A stretch of DNA of 49,297 nucleotides, taken from positions 1-49,297 of the forward strand of contig JAFGQN010000046.1 of assembly GCA_016935665.1 (NCBI GenBank), in the 5' to 3' direction. Position 1 is the stretch's first letter; every line of letters begins with the position of its first letter. The translations under genes were made by a program, and so were the position numbers. The notes under the pieces were generated by a model. The model ran no database searches. It worked only from the letters and a program-made list of their open reading frames with translations, and was not told the DNA's origin. Of this stretch, positions 8,535 through 18,144 are shown piece after piece. The DNA comes from Deltaproteobacteria bacterium (lineage in GTDB: Bacteria; Myxococcota_A; Polyangia; JAAYKL01).

Positions 8535-10922
8535 TCAAAATGAAATATTTGGATAGGATGGCCTGGTGGGACGACCATCAATGACCTCGCGCACTTTTTC
8601 GCACAATTGTTCTGCGGTAAACGGTTTGGCCAGCAGAGGATGCCAGTTTTGGCGGATACCATGTGTATCGATGATTTCATCATTGTGCCCCGACATGAAG
8701 ATGACTTTCGGTTCACCGTAGCGGCAGGAAATCTGTGCCACCATCTCCACGCCGCTCATTCCTGGCATGACCACGTCCGTTAGCAGGACGTCAATTTCCT
8801 TTGGGGTATCACAGTACATCTGAAGCGCCGTTTGCGCATCAATCGCTTCCAGAACACGGTAGCCCGCACTTTCCAGCTGTCGTTTGGCGAGTTGACGCAC
8901 AAGATATTCATCTTCCACCAGCAACACGGTTTCCGTTCCAGATGACATGGCAAGGGATTTCGGCTGGAGCGCTTGCTCGGCTGTGAGGTCGGCATCGGCA
9001 CAGGGGATGAAAATTCGAAACGTGGCGCCGGCGCCCACCTTTGAGGCCACGTCGATGAAACCGCCGTTCTGCTGAACAATCCCGTACACCGTCGCCAGAC
9101 CCAGTCCGGTTCCTTTTCCCAGCCCTTTGGATGTGAAAAACGGCTCGAAAATCAGTTTCAGTTTGTCATCTGCAATGCCGCATCCTGTATCGATGACCGA
9201 TATGGTGATATAGTCTCCAGGCGTGCGTTCCGGATGGTGCTGTGCGTCAGCGAGGGTCACTTTTTGGCGATCGGTGCAAATGTGTATCGTACCGCCCCTG
9301 GAGATGGCATCTCTGGCGTTCACCAGCAGGTTGGCCACAATCTGGTCCAGCTGGGTGGTATCCATTATCACCCGTCCCTCATCCACGCCTTTGATGAATT
9401 TCAGCTGTATATCCTCTTCAATCATGCGGGCCAGCATTTTGCACGACGCTTCGATTCTCTCATTCACATCAATCAATATCGGATCAATAATCTGTTTGCG
9501 GCTAAAGGCCAAAAGTTGCCTTGTGAGATTGACCGCGCGATTGCCGGCTTCCTGAATTTGTTCCAGGTCATTTCGCAATTCGGGGGTATCGGCCAAGGCT
9601 TCGATAAGGGTTTTGGCGTAGCCATTTATAACAAACAGCAGATTATTGAAATCGTGCGCCACTCCACCGGCCAGCCGGCCAATGGCCTCCATCTTCTGCG
9701 CCTGGTACAGCTGATCCTGAAGATTGCGTTTCTCGATTTCCGCTCTTTGGCGTTCACTGATTTCGTGCTCCAGTTGAACATTGGTTTCGCGCAGCTCAAA
9801 GGTGCGTTCCTCGATCAGTTCTTCCAGACTTTCCCTGTGCCGTGTGATTTCCTTTGCGCTTTTTTTCTGTTCCGTAATATCCCGTGCAATCAGAAGGAAT
9901 CCACGCAAATGCCGTCGTTTATCGCACAGCATGGAGCCTGAGAGGGATACGGGAATGGCTTTGCCATCGGCCGTCAGGTATGCGGTTTCGATATTTTTGT
10001 GTTGAACGGGTTCTGTCTGGTCAGAAATGTTTTTTGAAATCCATTCGGGAATGGAGGCCAATGGCGAAAACAGGTCCAGAACCGGTTTTCCCAACAGTTC
10101 CGTCTCGCTGTATCCCAGCATGCTACTCGTTGCCTGATTGGCGGTCAGAATAGTGGAATCAAACCCCACCAGCACCAGTGAATCATTCATTGTTTCGATA
10201 ATACTATCGGCGGCTCGAGATGGGGTCAGCCTGAACAGTTCGTATTTCCAAATGGTATGGGCCACACACATATTTGTCAGGATAAACGATACAACCATCA
10301 ATGGTGGAATATGGATTCTCCACACGTGCAGCAGCAGCTCCAGAACACCGAATATAAGGGGAATGAGGCCGGCAACAAGCATATATCGACTTTGCATTTT
10401 CTTTCGTGCATCGGTCACGGTTCGCGCGTAGTGAATAAACATACCGGCGCAAACAGCAGGCACGAGCAGCATCCATGCATATGCTATTGAACTGATCATG
10501 TTTTCCCGGATGCTCGAAGACCATCCCCAGGGTTGCTTCATGGGGGGGCCGGTAATCGCGTGGGCAACGGAGTCCAGTATAATAAACAGCGCCGAAGGAC
10601 CATAAATGAGCCCATATATCCATTTTCGTTTGAGCCAGTTCGTTTTTTCGGAAAATGCCATGGCAAGGTGTAGCCAGACCGCGATGTGAACAGACCAGAG
10701 TACATCAAATCGCCACCACAGGGATGCTTCCTCAAAACTTTCGGAACGACGGTATCCATACTCGATGAACGAAAAGTAGGCAATGGATATGGTGATGACA
10801 AAAAAGAGTCGATTCAGCAGATTGCCTGTGTCACGGAAGAACAGAAATGCGCCCATGAAAACGGCGATGACAAACGACAGTAAAGATGTAAGCGCGAATA
10901 TGGTCATGAATCCCCCGGGCAT
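8535..10922 (-). CDS. 7TM hybrid sensor histidine kinase, 795 aa
   Basis: Seven hydrophobic segments in the first about 235 residues match the histidine-kinase N-terminal 7TM region. A PAS domain (about 245-365), a coiled coil, a kinase core with H-box AHDFNN (His423), G boxes DTGCGIADD and GKGTGLGLATVYG, and a C-terminal receiver with Asp716 and the Lys of LLAKPF follow. The frame is open well upstream, but the start at 10922 (MPGGFMTIF) is chosen because GGAG precedes it and a TATAAT promoter lies just before; the extra upstream residues are low-complexity and overlap the divergent gene. It is first of three minus-strand signalling genes, 76 bases before the next kinase. Its fused receiver suggests a phosphorelay. 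Confidence 0.93.
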   Translation of the reverse strand: MPGGFMTIFALTSLLSFVIAVFMGAFLFFRDTGNLLNRLFFVITISIAYFSFIEYGYRRSESFEEASLWWRFDVLWSVHIAVWLHLAMAFSEKTNWLKRKWIYGLIYGPSALFIILDSVAHAITGPPMKQPWGWSSSIRENMISSIAYAWMLLVPAVCAGMFIHYARTVTDARKKMQSRYMLVAGLIPLIFGVLELLLHVWRIHIPPLMVVSFILTNMCVAHTIWKYELFRLTPSRAADSIIETMNDSLVLVGFDSTILTANQATSSMLGYSETELLGKPVLDLFSPLASIPEWISKNISDQTEPVQHKNIETAYLTADGKAIPVSLSGSMLCDKRRHLRGFLLIARDITEQKKSAKEITRHRESLEELIEERTFELRETNVQLEHEISERQRAEIEKRNLQDQLYQAQKMEAIGRLAGGVAHDFNNLLFVINGYAKTLIEALADTPELRNDLEQIQEAGNRAVNLTRQLLAFSRKQIIDPILIDVNERIEASCKMLARMIEEDIQLKFIKGVDEGRVIMDTTQLDQIVANLLVNARDAISRGGTIHICTDRQKVTLADAQHHPERTPGDYITISVIDTGCGIADDKLKLIFEPFFTSKGLGKGTGLGLATVYGIVQQNGGFIDVASKVGAGATFRIFIPCADADLTAEQALQPKSLAMSSGTETVLLVEDEYLVRQLAKRQLESAGYRVLEAIDAQTALQMYCDTPKEIDVLLTDVVMPGMSGVEMVAQISCRYGEPKVIFMSGHNDEIIDTHGIRQNWHPLLAKPFTAEQLCEKVREVIDGRPTRPSYPNISF

Positions 10923-10946
10923 GCCCAGTTTCTCCGCTGTGCTGTA

Positions 10947-10974
10947 ATTATACCTTGTCTTTGTAATTTGTCGG
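10947..10974 (-). promoter_or_regulatory. sigma-70-type promoter for the signalling operon
   Basis: On the minus strand CCGACA and a perfect TATAAT are separated by 16 bases. The start point would be near 10940, leaving about 18 untranslated bases that contain the GGAG ribosome binding site before the ATG at 10922. Confidence 0.55.
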
Positions 10975-11065
10975 CATTTTGTCATGGAAATCATGATTGA
11001 ACGAACACTTTTTGTCGTGTGACGAACAAGAATAAAAACGATGTAATTATTCACAGTGGAAGCGG

Positions 11066-11095
11066 TTGACATCAGAATGGGGTTTGTCACATAAG
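11066..11095 (+). promoter_or_regulatory. sigma-70-type promoter for the IspZ-like gene
   Basis: A perfect -35 TTGACA (11066-11071) is followed 18 bases later by CATAAG (11090-11095). It points toward the membrane protein gene at 11143 and is divergent from the hybrid kinase promoter. Confidence 0.45.
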
Positions 11096-11142
11096 CGCAC
11101 TTTGTTTGATATTCAGTTGATTTGAACCGAAAGTGGTCAACA

Positions 11143-11796
11143 ATGGAGACTCCTAAAAAAACACATTCCACCCCACAAGGCAACATCCATCGTGAAATGC
11201 CTGCTCGACAACATGCGGGCAGGCGCGGGACGCTGAATCCCGTACGGATGTTTACTATCCAATTGCTTCCCCTCATTGTGTTTGTTGTGGTGGATGCACT
11301 GGTCTCGGATGTACGCATCTCCATTATTTGTGCAGTGCTTTTTGCAGTGGGGCAGTTGGTGGTCACATATTTGCGGAATAGTCGATTCGACTGGCTGGTG
11401 CTTGTCGATGTGGGGTTAATCGCCGTTTTGGGCGGCGTATCTATTGCGTTTAAAAATGACACTTTCTTTAAAATCAAACCGGCCATCATGGAAGGGTTGG
11501 CCGTTGGTCTGCTTATGGCGCTGCGACTGGCGCCAGACCATTTTACGGAACGCTACTTTGGCCGGATGATGCCAGGAGTCACTCTGCCCAAAGAGGCCAT
11601 GCGAATGATGCGCACCATGCTTGTTGTTCTCTCTCTTTCCACCGTGGCGCATATCGGCGCTGTTCTCTACACTGCATTTTTCACGTCCAGAGAAACCTGG
11701 GCGCTGGTGTCCGGCCCCGGTTTTTATCTGACTCTTTTACCTGCCGTTTTTATATACCTTCGACAACTCAAACAGCGGCGTCGGCAGAAACGCTGA
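11143..11796 (+). CDS. IspZ/YciB-like septation-family inner membrane protein, 217 aa
   Basis: After a basic, His-rich cytoplasmic tail of about 45 residues, five or so hydrophobic helices span the protein. The segment FKNDTFFKIKPAIMEGL and the alternation of helices resemble the intracellular septation protein A (YciB/IspZ) family, whose members have a similar conserved F-x-K-x-KP stretch. Those proteins are inner-membrane components linked to cell envelope synthesis. The long basic N-terminal tail is extra compared with typical family members. The ATG at 11143 was chosen over an upstream TTG at 11122; neither has a strong ribosome binding site. The family assignment is from motif memory and moderately sure; the membrane location is certain. 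Confidence 0.7.
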   Translation: METPKKTHSTPQGNIHREMPARQHAGRRGTLNPVRMFTIQLLPLIVFVVVDALVSDVRISIICAVLFAVGQLVVTYLRNSRFDWLVLVDVGLIAVLGGVSIAFKNDTFFKIKPAIMEGLAVGLLMALRLAPDHFTERYFGRMMPGVTLPKEAMRMMRTMLVVLSLSTVAHIGAVLYTAFFTSRETWALVSGPGFYLTLLPAVFIYLRQLKQRRRQKR

Positions 11797-11932
11797 CGCA
11801 ATTGAATTTTCAGGCAGCTTCGGGCCCGTAATATTTATGTCTGCTATATTGCATATGTAGTTGCAGATGGTGGGATTCAAATCACCGATGACAAAATTGA
11901 ATGCAGGTTTTTAAGGAATGTAGCGAAACGCC

Positions 11933-13516
11933 ATGAGTCGACGCTTTTTTTTGAGGGGAATGGTCGCTCTGTGTTTTCTAACCGGCTGTGGTTGGATTGA
12001 CGTGGAGCATATTTCCGGATACGAGAGGCGGGATTCGGAAACAGTTACCGGTGATGCGCCAACGGAAAAAGATACTCAAACCGCCGACACAAATGCCACC
12101 GAGACGGTCCCCACCGACGATGTGGATACGCAAAGCGGTCCCGATAGCAATGGTGCCACTGAGAGCGACAGCGCTACGGAGAACGACAGTAGTTCCCCAA
12201 GTGACAGTGCCACAGAAAGCGACAGCCCAACAGTGGCTGATGGCGATTCCGGAAGTGATAGCACCGATGATACGACGCCAGTCTCTGTCACTTTGACCAT
12301 TTCTGCAAGTGGACATGGAACAGTCACTCCGAATGGCGCCCAGATGGTTCAGGACGGCGCGACCGTAGCGCTGATGGCCATAGCGGATATTGGGTACTCT
12401 TTTGAATACTGGATGCAGACTGCTGGAACAGGTACTGTTGTTTTTGATAATACCAATGCGGCGGCGGCCAGGGTGACTATAACTGGAGACGATGCGGAAA
12501 TCACGGCTTTTTTTGGATATGACAGCTGGGCTCACAATGAAATTCTGACAATGGACACAACGCCCAATGGCGCCGATGTGCCAGGCGATGTCAATACGTT
12601 TCCTGTACTGGTGCGACTGGATGCCGCTCGATTCCCGTTTTTTGAGGCGCAGTCCAACGGCGATGACATTCGGTTTTCTGCAGCGGATGGGTCGTCGCTG
12701 AATTATGAAATAGAGCGCTGGGATAGGCCTGAGGAAGTGGCGGAAATCTGGGTTTGGGTCCCCACTGTTTTTGGAAATGGCATCACTGAATTGGTGATGC
12801 ATTGGGGCAGAGATGGCGTTGTGTCCAAAAGTGATGGCGCCAGGGTATTTGACGCCAACGGCTACTTTGTCAGTGTCTGGCATTTGCGAAACTTGAATGA
12901 CGCCACGGCGAATGCGAACGGATTGTTCCAATCGGTTGCGGATAGACCCATTCATCAGTCTACTTTGATTGGCGACGGCATAAGATTCGATGCCGGTGAA
13001 TGGTTGGGCGCACCGGCGAATGCATCGTTGGGAGGGGCCACGGGTTTTTCCATCAGTATGTGGGTGAGAACCATCCAGACACAGGCGCAGGAACTGCTAT
13101 CCCAGCGGGATATTGCAACCGGGGATGCCGGTTCTTACCGACTGATGATGCAGGCCGATGGCACGGTTTTATTCGATGTGTTCAATACCGGTTGGCAGTG
13201 GGGATTGCAGCTGGTGAGCACGCAGGCTATTAACGATGGAAACTGGCATCACGTTTTTGCCATTCGTTCGGGGACTTCTGATGCGGGGTGGATATATATT
13301 GATGGTGTTCACAACGGATTTAACGCGGGCGTGGGACAGTTGCTGGACAATAATATTAGGGTTGTCCTTGGTAAAAATATTTTAGATGACACCAATGTGT
13401 TTATTGGCGAAATGGACGAAGTGCGTATTCAAAGCGAAGGCTTTTTCGAAGCGTGGTTAAAACTATGTTATGAAAATCAGCGCGCCGAAGATTATCTGTT
13501 TAATTCCCGACTTTAA
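11933..13516 (+). CDS. DUF2341/LamG-domain surface lipoprotein, 527 aa
   Basis: A signal sequence ends in lipobox FLTGC (Cys19). A Ser/Thr/Asp/Glu-rich linker runs to about residue 118. Next comes a bacterial-repeat (InlB B-repeat-like) domain with GHGTVTPNG and YSFEYW, then a DUF2341 domain (about 200-310, with FPVLVRLD and HWGRDG) and a C-terminal LamG/concanavalin-like jelly roll (about 340-510, with FSISMWVRT and NWHHVFAIR). DUF2341-LamG pairs are common in large secreted proteins and are thought to bind glycans or other surface ligands. It probably sits on the cell surface upstream of the cellulase genes. There is no catalytic motif. The ribosome binding site is weak and distant. Confidence 0.85.
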   Translation: MSRRFFLRGMVALCFLTGCGWIDVEHISGYERRDSETVTGDAPTEKDTQTADTNATETVPTDDVDTQSGPDSNGATESDSATENDSSSPSDSATESDSPTVADGDSGSDSTDDTTPVSVTLTISASGHGTVTPNGAQMVQDGATVALMAIADIGYSFEYWMQTAGTGTVVFDNTNAAAARVTITGDDAEITAFFGYDSWAHNEILTMDTTPNGADVPGDVNTFPVLVRLDAARFPFFEAQSNGDDIRFSAADGSSLNYEIERWDRPEEVAEIWVWVPTVFGNGITELVMHWGRDGVVSKSDGARVFDANGYFVSVWHLRNLNDATANANGLFQSVADRPIHQSTLIGDGIRFDAGEWLGAPANASLGGATGFSISMWVRTIQTQAQELLSQRDIATGDAGSYRLMMQADGTVLFDVFNTGWQWGLQLVSTQAINDGNWHHVFAIRSGTSDAGWIYIDGVHNGFNAGVGQLLDNNIRVVLGKNILDDTNVFIGEMDEVRIQSEGFFEAWLKLCYENQRAEDYLFNSRL

Positions 13517-13863
13517 GCGCCGTTTACAGCATATCGGTTTAATCCTGCATTCGCGAGTTTCCAGATGTTGTTTTCAGGAATTGCATTTTTTGCAGAATTG
13601 AGTCTGGAACGGTTTGGTATACCTGCCTGAGCCTGCCCGATTTATTTTTTTAAATTAAACAATGCCTGAGATATGGCTGATTTCGTCAGAATATCGGTAC
13701 TTAGTGCCGTTAGAGCTCGCAGCGGCTCAGCCTTTTAAAAAAAAATAAAAAAATCGTGGCCCTCGTTTCACGAATACTGGAACAGAAAACCCGTTCGATT
13801 TCAACCGGACTGATAATTATTAATTAGCGAAGCTTGTTTCTATTACCAAAAGGAGTTTGAAAA
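13517..13863. other. intergenic region before the GH5 cellulase gene
   Basis: AT-rich non-coding DNA with A/T runs near 13738-13757, a GGTAC-TTA-GTGCC imperfect hairpin and a GAGC/GCTC hairpin around 13713-13730 that could be part of a weak terminator. I see no convincing promoter, riboswitch or gene. An AAGGAG site for the next gene lies at its right end. Confidence 0.4.
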
Positions 13864-15855
13864 ATGAATCTTCTACCGACTGCAGTGTTCCGCATTCCTC
13901 CTGTAATACTCATAGGTATTCTTTTATCGTGTGGATGCAGTGACCAGACTGCGCGAGAAATGAACGATGATGACGATAAGTCATCAAAAGATGTAGGCAA
14001 CAATTCTGACAGCAGTTCTGATGACAAAGAAAACAACAATTCCAGTTCATCGGACGACACCAAAATATACAAAGACGGCGGTTGTGCCTATGAATGCACA
14101 TGGGATGCGGGCAGCTGCACCGGAAATATGAATGGCGAAGTCGTTAAGGGGAATTGCACGGACAACCAGGTCTGTTGCCATGTTCAGGGGACTGAAGCCA
14201 AACGGCAATGCCTTGGTACCTGCAAAATGCAGTGGGAGAGCTGCGAAGGAGAAAGCTACATTTCTGAAGGCAACTGCTCCGGCGCCCAGATGATTTGCTG
14301 CGAAGACGGAAAGGAAGTGGCGGGCAGCGATCAGGGGTTTGAGGGTGATGATGATGACGATGACGACGACGATGATGATGGTCCCGTAACGGTAACCGAC
14401 GAGGATTACACCATCGAAACCACATGGGAAGATGTCCTCGAAGAGGACAATACTGTCGTTGAAGTGGAGGGTGATTCCATCACTGACTTGACAACGCCAG
14501 GGCAGTATCGTGTGGATGAGAACGGCAATATTACCGATGGCGGATCTCTTTTTAATGTGCGTTGTGGAAACTGGTTTGGTCTTGAAGGTCAGCACGAACC
14601 ATCGGATGCCGCCAGCAATCCCAGTGGCGCCCCCATGGAATTGTATGTAGGTAACATGTGGTGGGCGGAAACCGGTCGAACCATTCAAAAGACCATGACA
14701 GAAATCAAGGAATTGGGAATCAATATGATTCGATTTCCCATTGCGCCTCAAACGCTGGATCCCTCTGACCCACAGGGCATTGGATCTGTCCAAAATGGTG
14801 GCGTGCTGAAGAATTCACCATCGGTGTTGCAGGAAAATGCGCGTCAGGCCATGGAAGATTTCATTAAACTGGCAGACGAAAACGACTTGAAAGTACTGGT
14901 GGATATTCACTCCTGTTCCAACTACGTTGGATGGCGCGCCGGCCGGCTGGATGCGGCGCCACCGTGGGCTGATGCTGACCGCAAAGGATATGACTACACC
15001 CGCGAAGAGTACACCTGTGCCAGTGGCAAAGATGAATACAACGAGGAAAAATGGCTGGCTAATATCAAGGAAATCGCTGGTCTGTCTGAAGCACTTGGGG
15101 TGGACAACATTATTGGTATCGACATTTTCAACGAGCCATGGGACTACACCTGGGCCGAGTGGAAACGCCTTTCTGAAAAGGCATTTGAAGCCATCGATTC
15201 AGTCAATCCGGACATTTTGATTTTTGTTGAGGGAATCGGTTCCAAAACCAACAAAGACGAAGAGATTCCTCACGGCTCACCAGAAACCAATCCCAACTGG
15301 GGAGAGAACCTGTTTAATTTTAAAACCGATCCTTTGAATATTCCCAAAGAACGTCTGGTGCTGTCACCCCATACGTATGGTCCCTCCGTTTATGTGCAAA
15401 ACCAGTTTGTGGTTGGCAGCGCGTGTGAGGGAATGGAAGGCGATGAAGCCGGTGAAAACGATTGCCCCATCAAAATTGTGTCGGAACGGCTGTACCCCGG
15501 TTGGGAAGAGCACTTCGGTTACCTGAGAAGTCAGGGATATGCCATGGTGATTGGTGAGTTTGGCGGCAACAAGGATTGGCCCAAGAATACACGCCGCGCA
15601 GAACAGGAGATGTGGAGTCACATCACCACGCAGGTGGATTTGGATTGGCAAAATGCATTTGTGGACTACATGATTGAAAAGAACATTCAGGCCTGCTACT
15701 GGGCCATAAATCCGGAATCCGGTGATACAGGTGGTATTTACACTTCGCCTTATCGGGCGGACACCAATGAGGATGCGTGGGGCAAATGGGGGGCTTTTGA
15801 TTCCAGTAAAACCTCTATGCTGAAACGTTATTGGCAGGGGCTGGAATCGAAATAA
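13864..15855 (+). CDS. GH5 cellulase-like lipoprotein with six-cysteine repeat module, 663 aa
   Basis: The signal sequence has a lipobox around LLSCGC. After an acidic Ser/Asp linker come two cysteine-rich repeats (residues 74-146) of pattern C-x3-C-x6-C-x(10,12)-C-x(5,6)-CC, then an eleven-residue Asp run, and from about 230 a glycoside hydrolase family 5 domain. Catalytic residues are visible: acid/base Glu424 in IFNEPW and nucleophile Glu565 in IGEFGG, with RFPI and DIHS motifs before them. GH5 enzymes retain configuration and cleave beta-1,4-glucans such as cellulose. AAGGAG precedes the ATG. The same Cys module opens the neighbouring GH6 protein, suggesting paired surface enzymes. The exact substrate cannot be told; mannan or xyloglucan remain possible. 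Confidence 0.93.
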   Translation: MNLLPTAVFRIPPVILIGILLSCGCSDQTAREMNDDDDKSSKDVGNNSDSSSDDKENNNSSSSDDTKIYKDGGCAYECTWDAGSCTGNMNGEVVKGNCTDNQVCCHVQGTEAKRQCLGTCKMQWESCEGESYISEGNCSGAQMICCEDGKEVAGSDQGFEGDDDDDDDDDDDGPVTVTDEDYTIETTWEDVLEEDNTVVEVEGDSITDLTTPGQYRVDENGNITDGGSLFNVRCGNWFGLEGQHEPSDAASNPSGAPMELYVGNMWWAETGRTIQKTMTEIKELGINMIRFPIAPQTLDPSDPQGIGSVQNGGVLKNSPSVLQENARQAMEDFIKLADENDLKVLVDIHSCSNYVGWRAGRLDAAPPWADADRKGYDYTREEYTCASGKDEYNEEKWLANIKEIAGLSEALGVDNIIGIDIFNEPWDYTWAEWKRLSEKAFEAIDSVNPDILIFVEGIGSKTNKDEEIPHGSPETNPNWGENLFNFKTDPLNIPKERLVLSPHTYGPSVYVQNQFVVGSACEGMEGDEAGENDCPIKIVSERLYPGWEEHFGYLRSQGYAMVIGEFGGNKDWPKNTRRAEQEMWSHITTQVDLDWQNAFVDYMIEKNIQACYWAINPESGDTGGIYTSPYRADTNEDAWGKWGAFDSSKTSMLKRYWQGLESK

Positions 15856-15874
15856 GACATCAACGCTATGCAAC

Positions 15875-15899
15875 CACACGAAATGAGCTCTTTCGTGTG
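15875..15899 (+). terminator. hairpin after the GH5 gene
   Basis: A perfect 9-bp stem (CACACGAAA / TTTCGTGTG) with a 7-base loop lies 20 bases after the GH5 stop. No T run follows, so it may stabilise the mRNA end rather than stop transcription on its own. Confidence 0.5.
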
Positions 15900-16073
15900 A
15901 CCGATAACTAAGTTTAATTGAGTCGTCACACATCCTGGCTGGCATTCAGCAGGGGGCAGAACCGTTGCACTCTAAATGGTATTATTGACAGGCGCAGCGA
16001 TGAATGGCGACACCGGATAATGACTGAATTTTCAGCGATTTTTCAATGTGTGACAGGTTAGAGGAGATTTTTT

Positions 16074-17954
16074 ATGACCATGAGATTCTTGATGTATCAA
16101 TTGCTGGTGGTGCTGTTGGTGGGAATGACGGCAAGCTGCAGCAGCGATGGTGGCAGTGGCGCAAACAATGATAAGGCCAGCACATCCGGGCCCGGCAGTG
16201 AAAATTGGACCGTGACTGATTCGGGCCTGGTTGAATACAGGGATGGCAGTTGCGCATACGATTGTGCGTGGAATGAATCCGAATGCACACAGGCAAAAGG
16301 AGGTACTGTCACCGAAGGCAGCTGTGAGCAGGGACAGGTTTGCTGCTATGTGGGCACACAACCCAAAGTTCAGTGCGTAGGTACATGTGTAAAGGAATGG
16401 GAATCCTGCCCGGGCGGTATGTCCTTCACCAGCGGCAATTGCTCCGACGTGCAACAGCGGTGTTGTGACACCAGCGAAGAGATTTACAATGGGACTACCG
16501 ATGGTGGAAACAACACTGGCGGTGGCAACACGACCGGCGGCGGCAACACGACCGGGGGCGGCAATTCAAACATCACCGACGAAGACAAGGAAATTGCCGA
16601 CGTTACCATCGACGTTGAAGTTGAAGCGATGGCAGAGCGGGTTCACTATGACAATCCGTTTGCCGAAACGAAAAAATGGTACGTGAACCAGTGGTGGTCA
16701 AAGAATGCCAAAGCCAGTGGCGGAGAGGCCATTGCGGGTGTGAGTACCGGCGTGTGGATGGATCGTATCGCCGCCATTGAGTCCTACAATGGCCAGGCCC
16801 CAAATGAGAATTTTGGGTTGCGGGAACATCTGGATGCAGTGCTGGAACAGGGGGCTGACCTGTTTATGTTTGTGGTATACGACCTGCCCGGAAGGGACTG
16901 CGCTGCTGAGGCATCCAACGGTGAGTTGCCCGCCACTGCCGAAGGGATGGCAGAATACAAAAAAGAGTATATCGGCAAAATTGCCAATATCCTTGGCGAA
17001 GAGAAATACGCGGGCATTACAGTGGTTGCCATTATCGAAATTGATTCGCTGCCCAACCTGGTAACCAACTCCAACAAGGTTGAATGTCAGCAGGTGGCTA
17101 ACAGCAGCCCCTTTGGCTATACCGAAGGAATTCGGTTTGCACTTACTCAGTTGAAGAAGCTTCCCAATGTGCATTCCTACATAGACGCTGCACACTCCGG
17201 CTGGCTGGGATGGGATGAAAAGTTCGACGAATCCACGCGTTTTATTGCGGACGTGGTTGCGGGTTCAAGTCAGGTGGGGCCAACACCAGCTCCCGGTTGG
17301 GATTCCATCAATGGGTTCATTACCAATACCTCCAACTATACACCGCTGGAAGAACCGTACCTTGGAGATCCGGAAGCAATCGCCGGGGATGTACCGTTGC
17401 GTTCGGCCACGTTCTATGACTGGAATCCCGTATTTGGCGAGTTGCAGTTCACAAAGAAGTGGCGAGAAGCCATGATCAGTCATGGCGCGGGCAGTGATAT
17501 AGGAATGCTTATCGACACGGGTCGCAACGGTTGGGGGGGAGATGATCGTCCCAGTGGCCCATCGAGTGCATCAGATCCCAACTCGATGGTTAATGAATCC
17601 CGGATTGACAGGCGCCCCCATCGCGGCAGCTGGTGCAATCAGCGAGGCGGTATTGGCGAGCGTCCACAGGCGAATCCGCCTGGACAGTCTCATATTGACG
17701 CGTACGTATGGGTAAAACCCCCTGGCGAATCCGATGGGGTGAGTACACCGGATTTTGAGGTGGACCCCAATGATAAGAATAAAAAATACGATCCCATGTG
17801 CGGCCCCAATGATGTGAATCATTACGCCGAAGATGCGGCGTCCACCCGAGGGCAGGGAATTGGAACTGGCGCCATGGAGGATGCACCTCACGCGGGACGA
17901 TGGTATGAGGAAGGATTCAAAGTCCTGATTGAAAACGCTTACCCGCCCCTGTAG
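16074..17954 (+). CDS. GH6 cellobiohydrolase/endoglucanase-like lipoprotein with six-cysteine module, 626 aa
   Basis: The lipobox is at TASC near residue 21. Two six-cysteine repeats occupy residues 60-131 with the same spacing as in the GH5 neighbour, followed by a Gly/Thr/Asn linker (GGGNTTGGGN). The catalytic domain from about 195 is glycoside hydrolase family 6: YDLPGRDCAA (Asp270 and Asp275) and the catalytic-acid loop IEIDSLPNLV with Asp324 are family signatures, as are the late RGSWCNQ segment and HAGRWYEEGF. GH6 enzymes invert configuration and release cellobiose from cellulose. GAGGAG precedes the start. Together with GH5 this gives a complementary retaining/inverting pair. Whether it is endo or exo acting cannot be judged without the active-site loops. 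Confidence 0.94.
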   Translation: MTMRFLMYQLLVVLLVGMTASCSSDGGSGANNDKASTSGPGSENWTVTDSGLVEYRDGSCAYDCAWNESECTQAKGGTVTEGSCEQGQVCCYVGTQPKVQCVGTCVKEWESCPGGMSFTSGNCSDVQQRCCDTSEEIYNGTTDGGNNTGGGNTTGGGNTTGGGNSNITDEDKEIADVTIDVEVEAMAERVHYDNPFAETKKWYVNQWWSKNAKASGGEAIAGVSTGVWMDRIAAIESYNGQAPNENFGLREHLDAVLEQGADLFMFVVYDLPGRDCAAEASNGELPATAEGMAEYKKEYIGKIANILGEEKYAGITVVAIIEIDSLPNLVTNSNKVECQQVANSSPFGYTEGIRFALTQLKKLPNVHSYIDAAHSGWLGWDEKFDESTRFIADVVAGSSQVGPTPAPGWDSINGFITNTSNYTPLEEPYLGDPEAIAGDVPLRSATFYDWNPVFGELQFTKKWREAMISHGAGSDIGMLIDTGRNGWGGDDRPSGPSSASDPNSMVNESRIDRRPHRGSWCNQRGGIGERPQANPPGQSHIDAYVWVKPPGESDGVSTPDFEVDPNDKNKKYDPMCGPNDVNHYAEDAASTRGQGIGTGAMEDAPHAGRWYEEGFKVLIENAYPPL

Positions 17955-18144
17955 CGCCAACCCTTCTTAACGCACACCACATTGTTGTAAAAAACTCACA
18001 CCTCTCCGGTGGCATTTTCCCCGTATTACACGATTTATTAATTTGTCCGCCGTACTGTTTTGCGTTGGCATAAATCCCGCAATTGGGGTGATGCAGATGA
18101 CATGAACGCATGTTTAACGGATGCATTGAAGGAGAGGTATTTGC

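Noticed and set aside
10923-11489. Longer N-terminus for the 7TM hybrid kinase
   Set aside because: The open frame reaches 11489, but the extra residues are low-complexity, overlap the divergent IspZ-like gene, and the TATAAT promoter and GGAG site point to the start at 10922.
13517-16073. c-di-GMP or other riboswitch before the cellulase genes
   Set aside because: Neither leader contains the conserved core motifs I know for the common riboswitch classes; only simple hairpins are visible.
18066-18081. Sigma-54 promoter before the 18145 gene
   Set aside because: TGGCA and a GC ten bases after GG are present, but the -12 block reads CCGCA instead of TTGCA, so the match is too weak.
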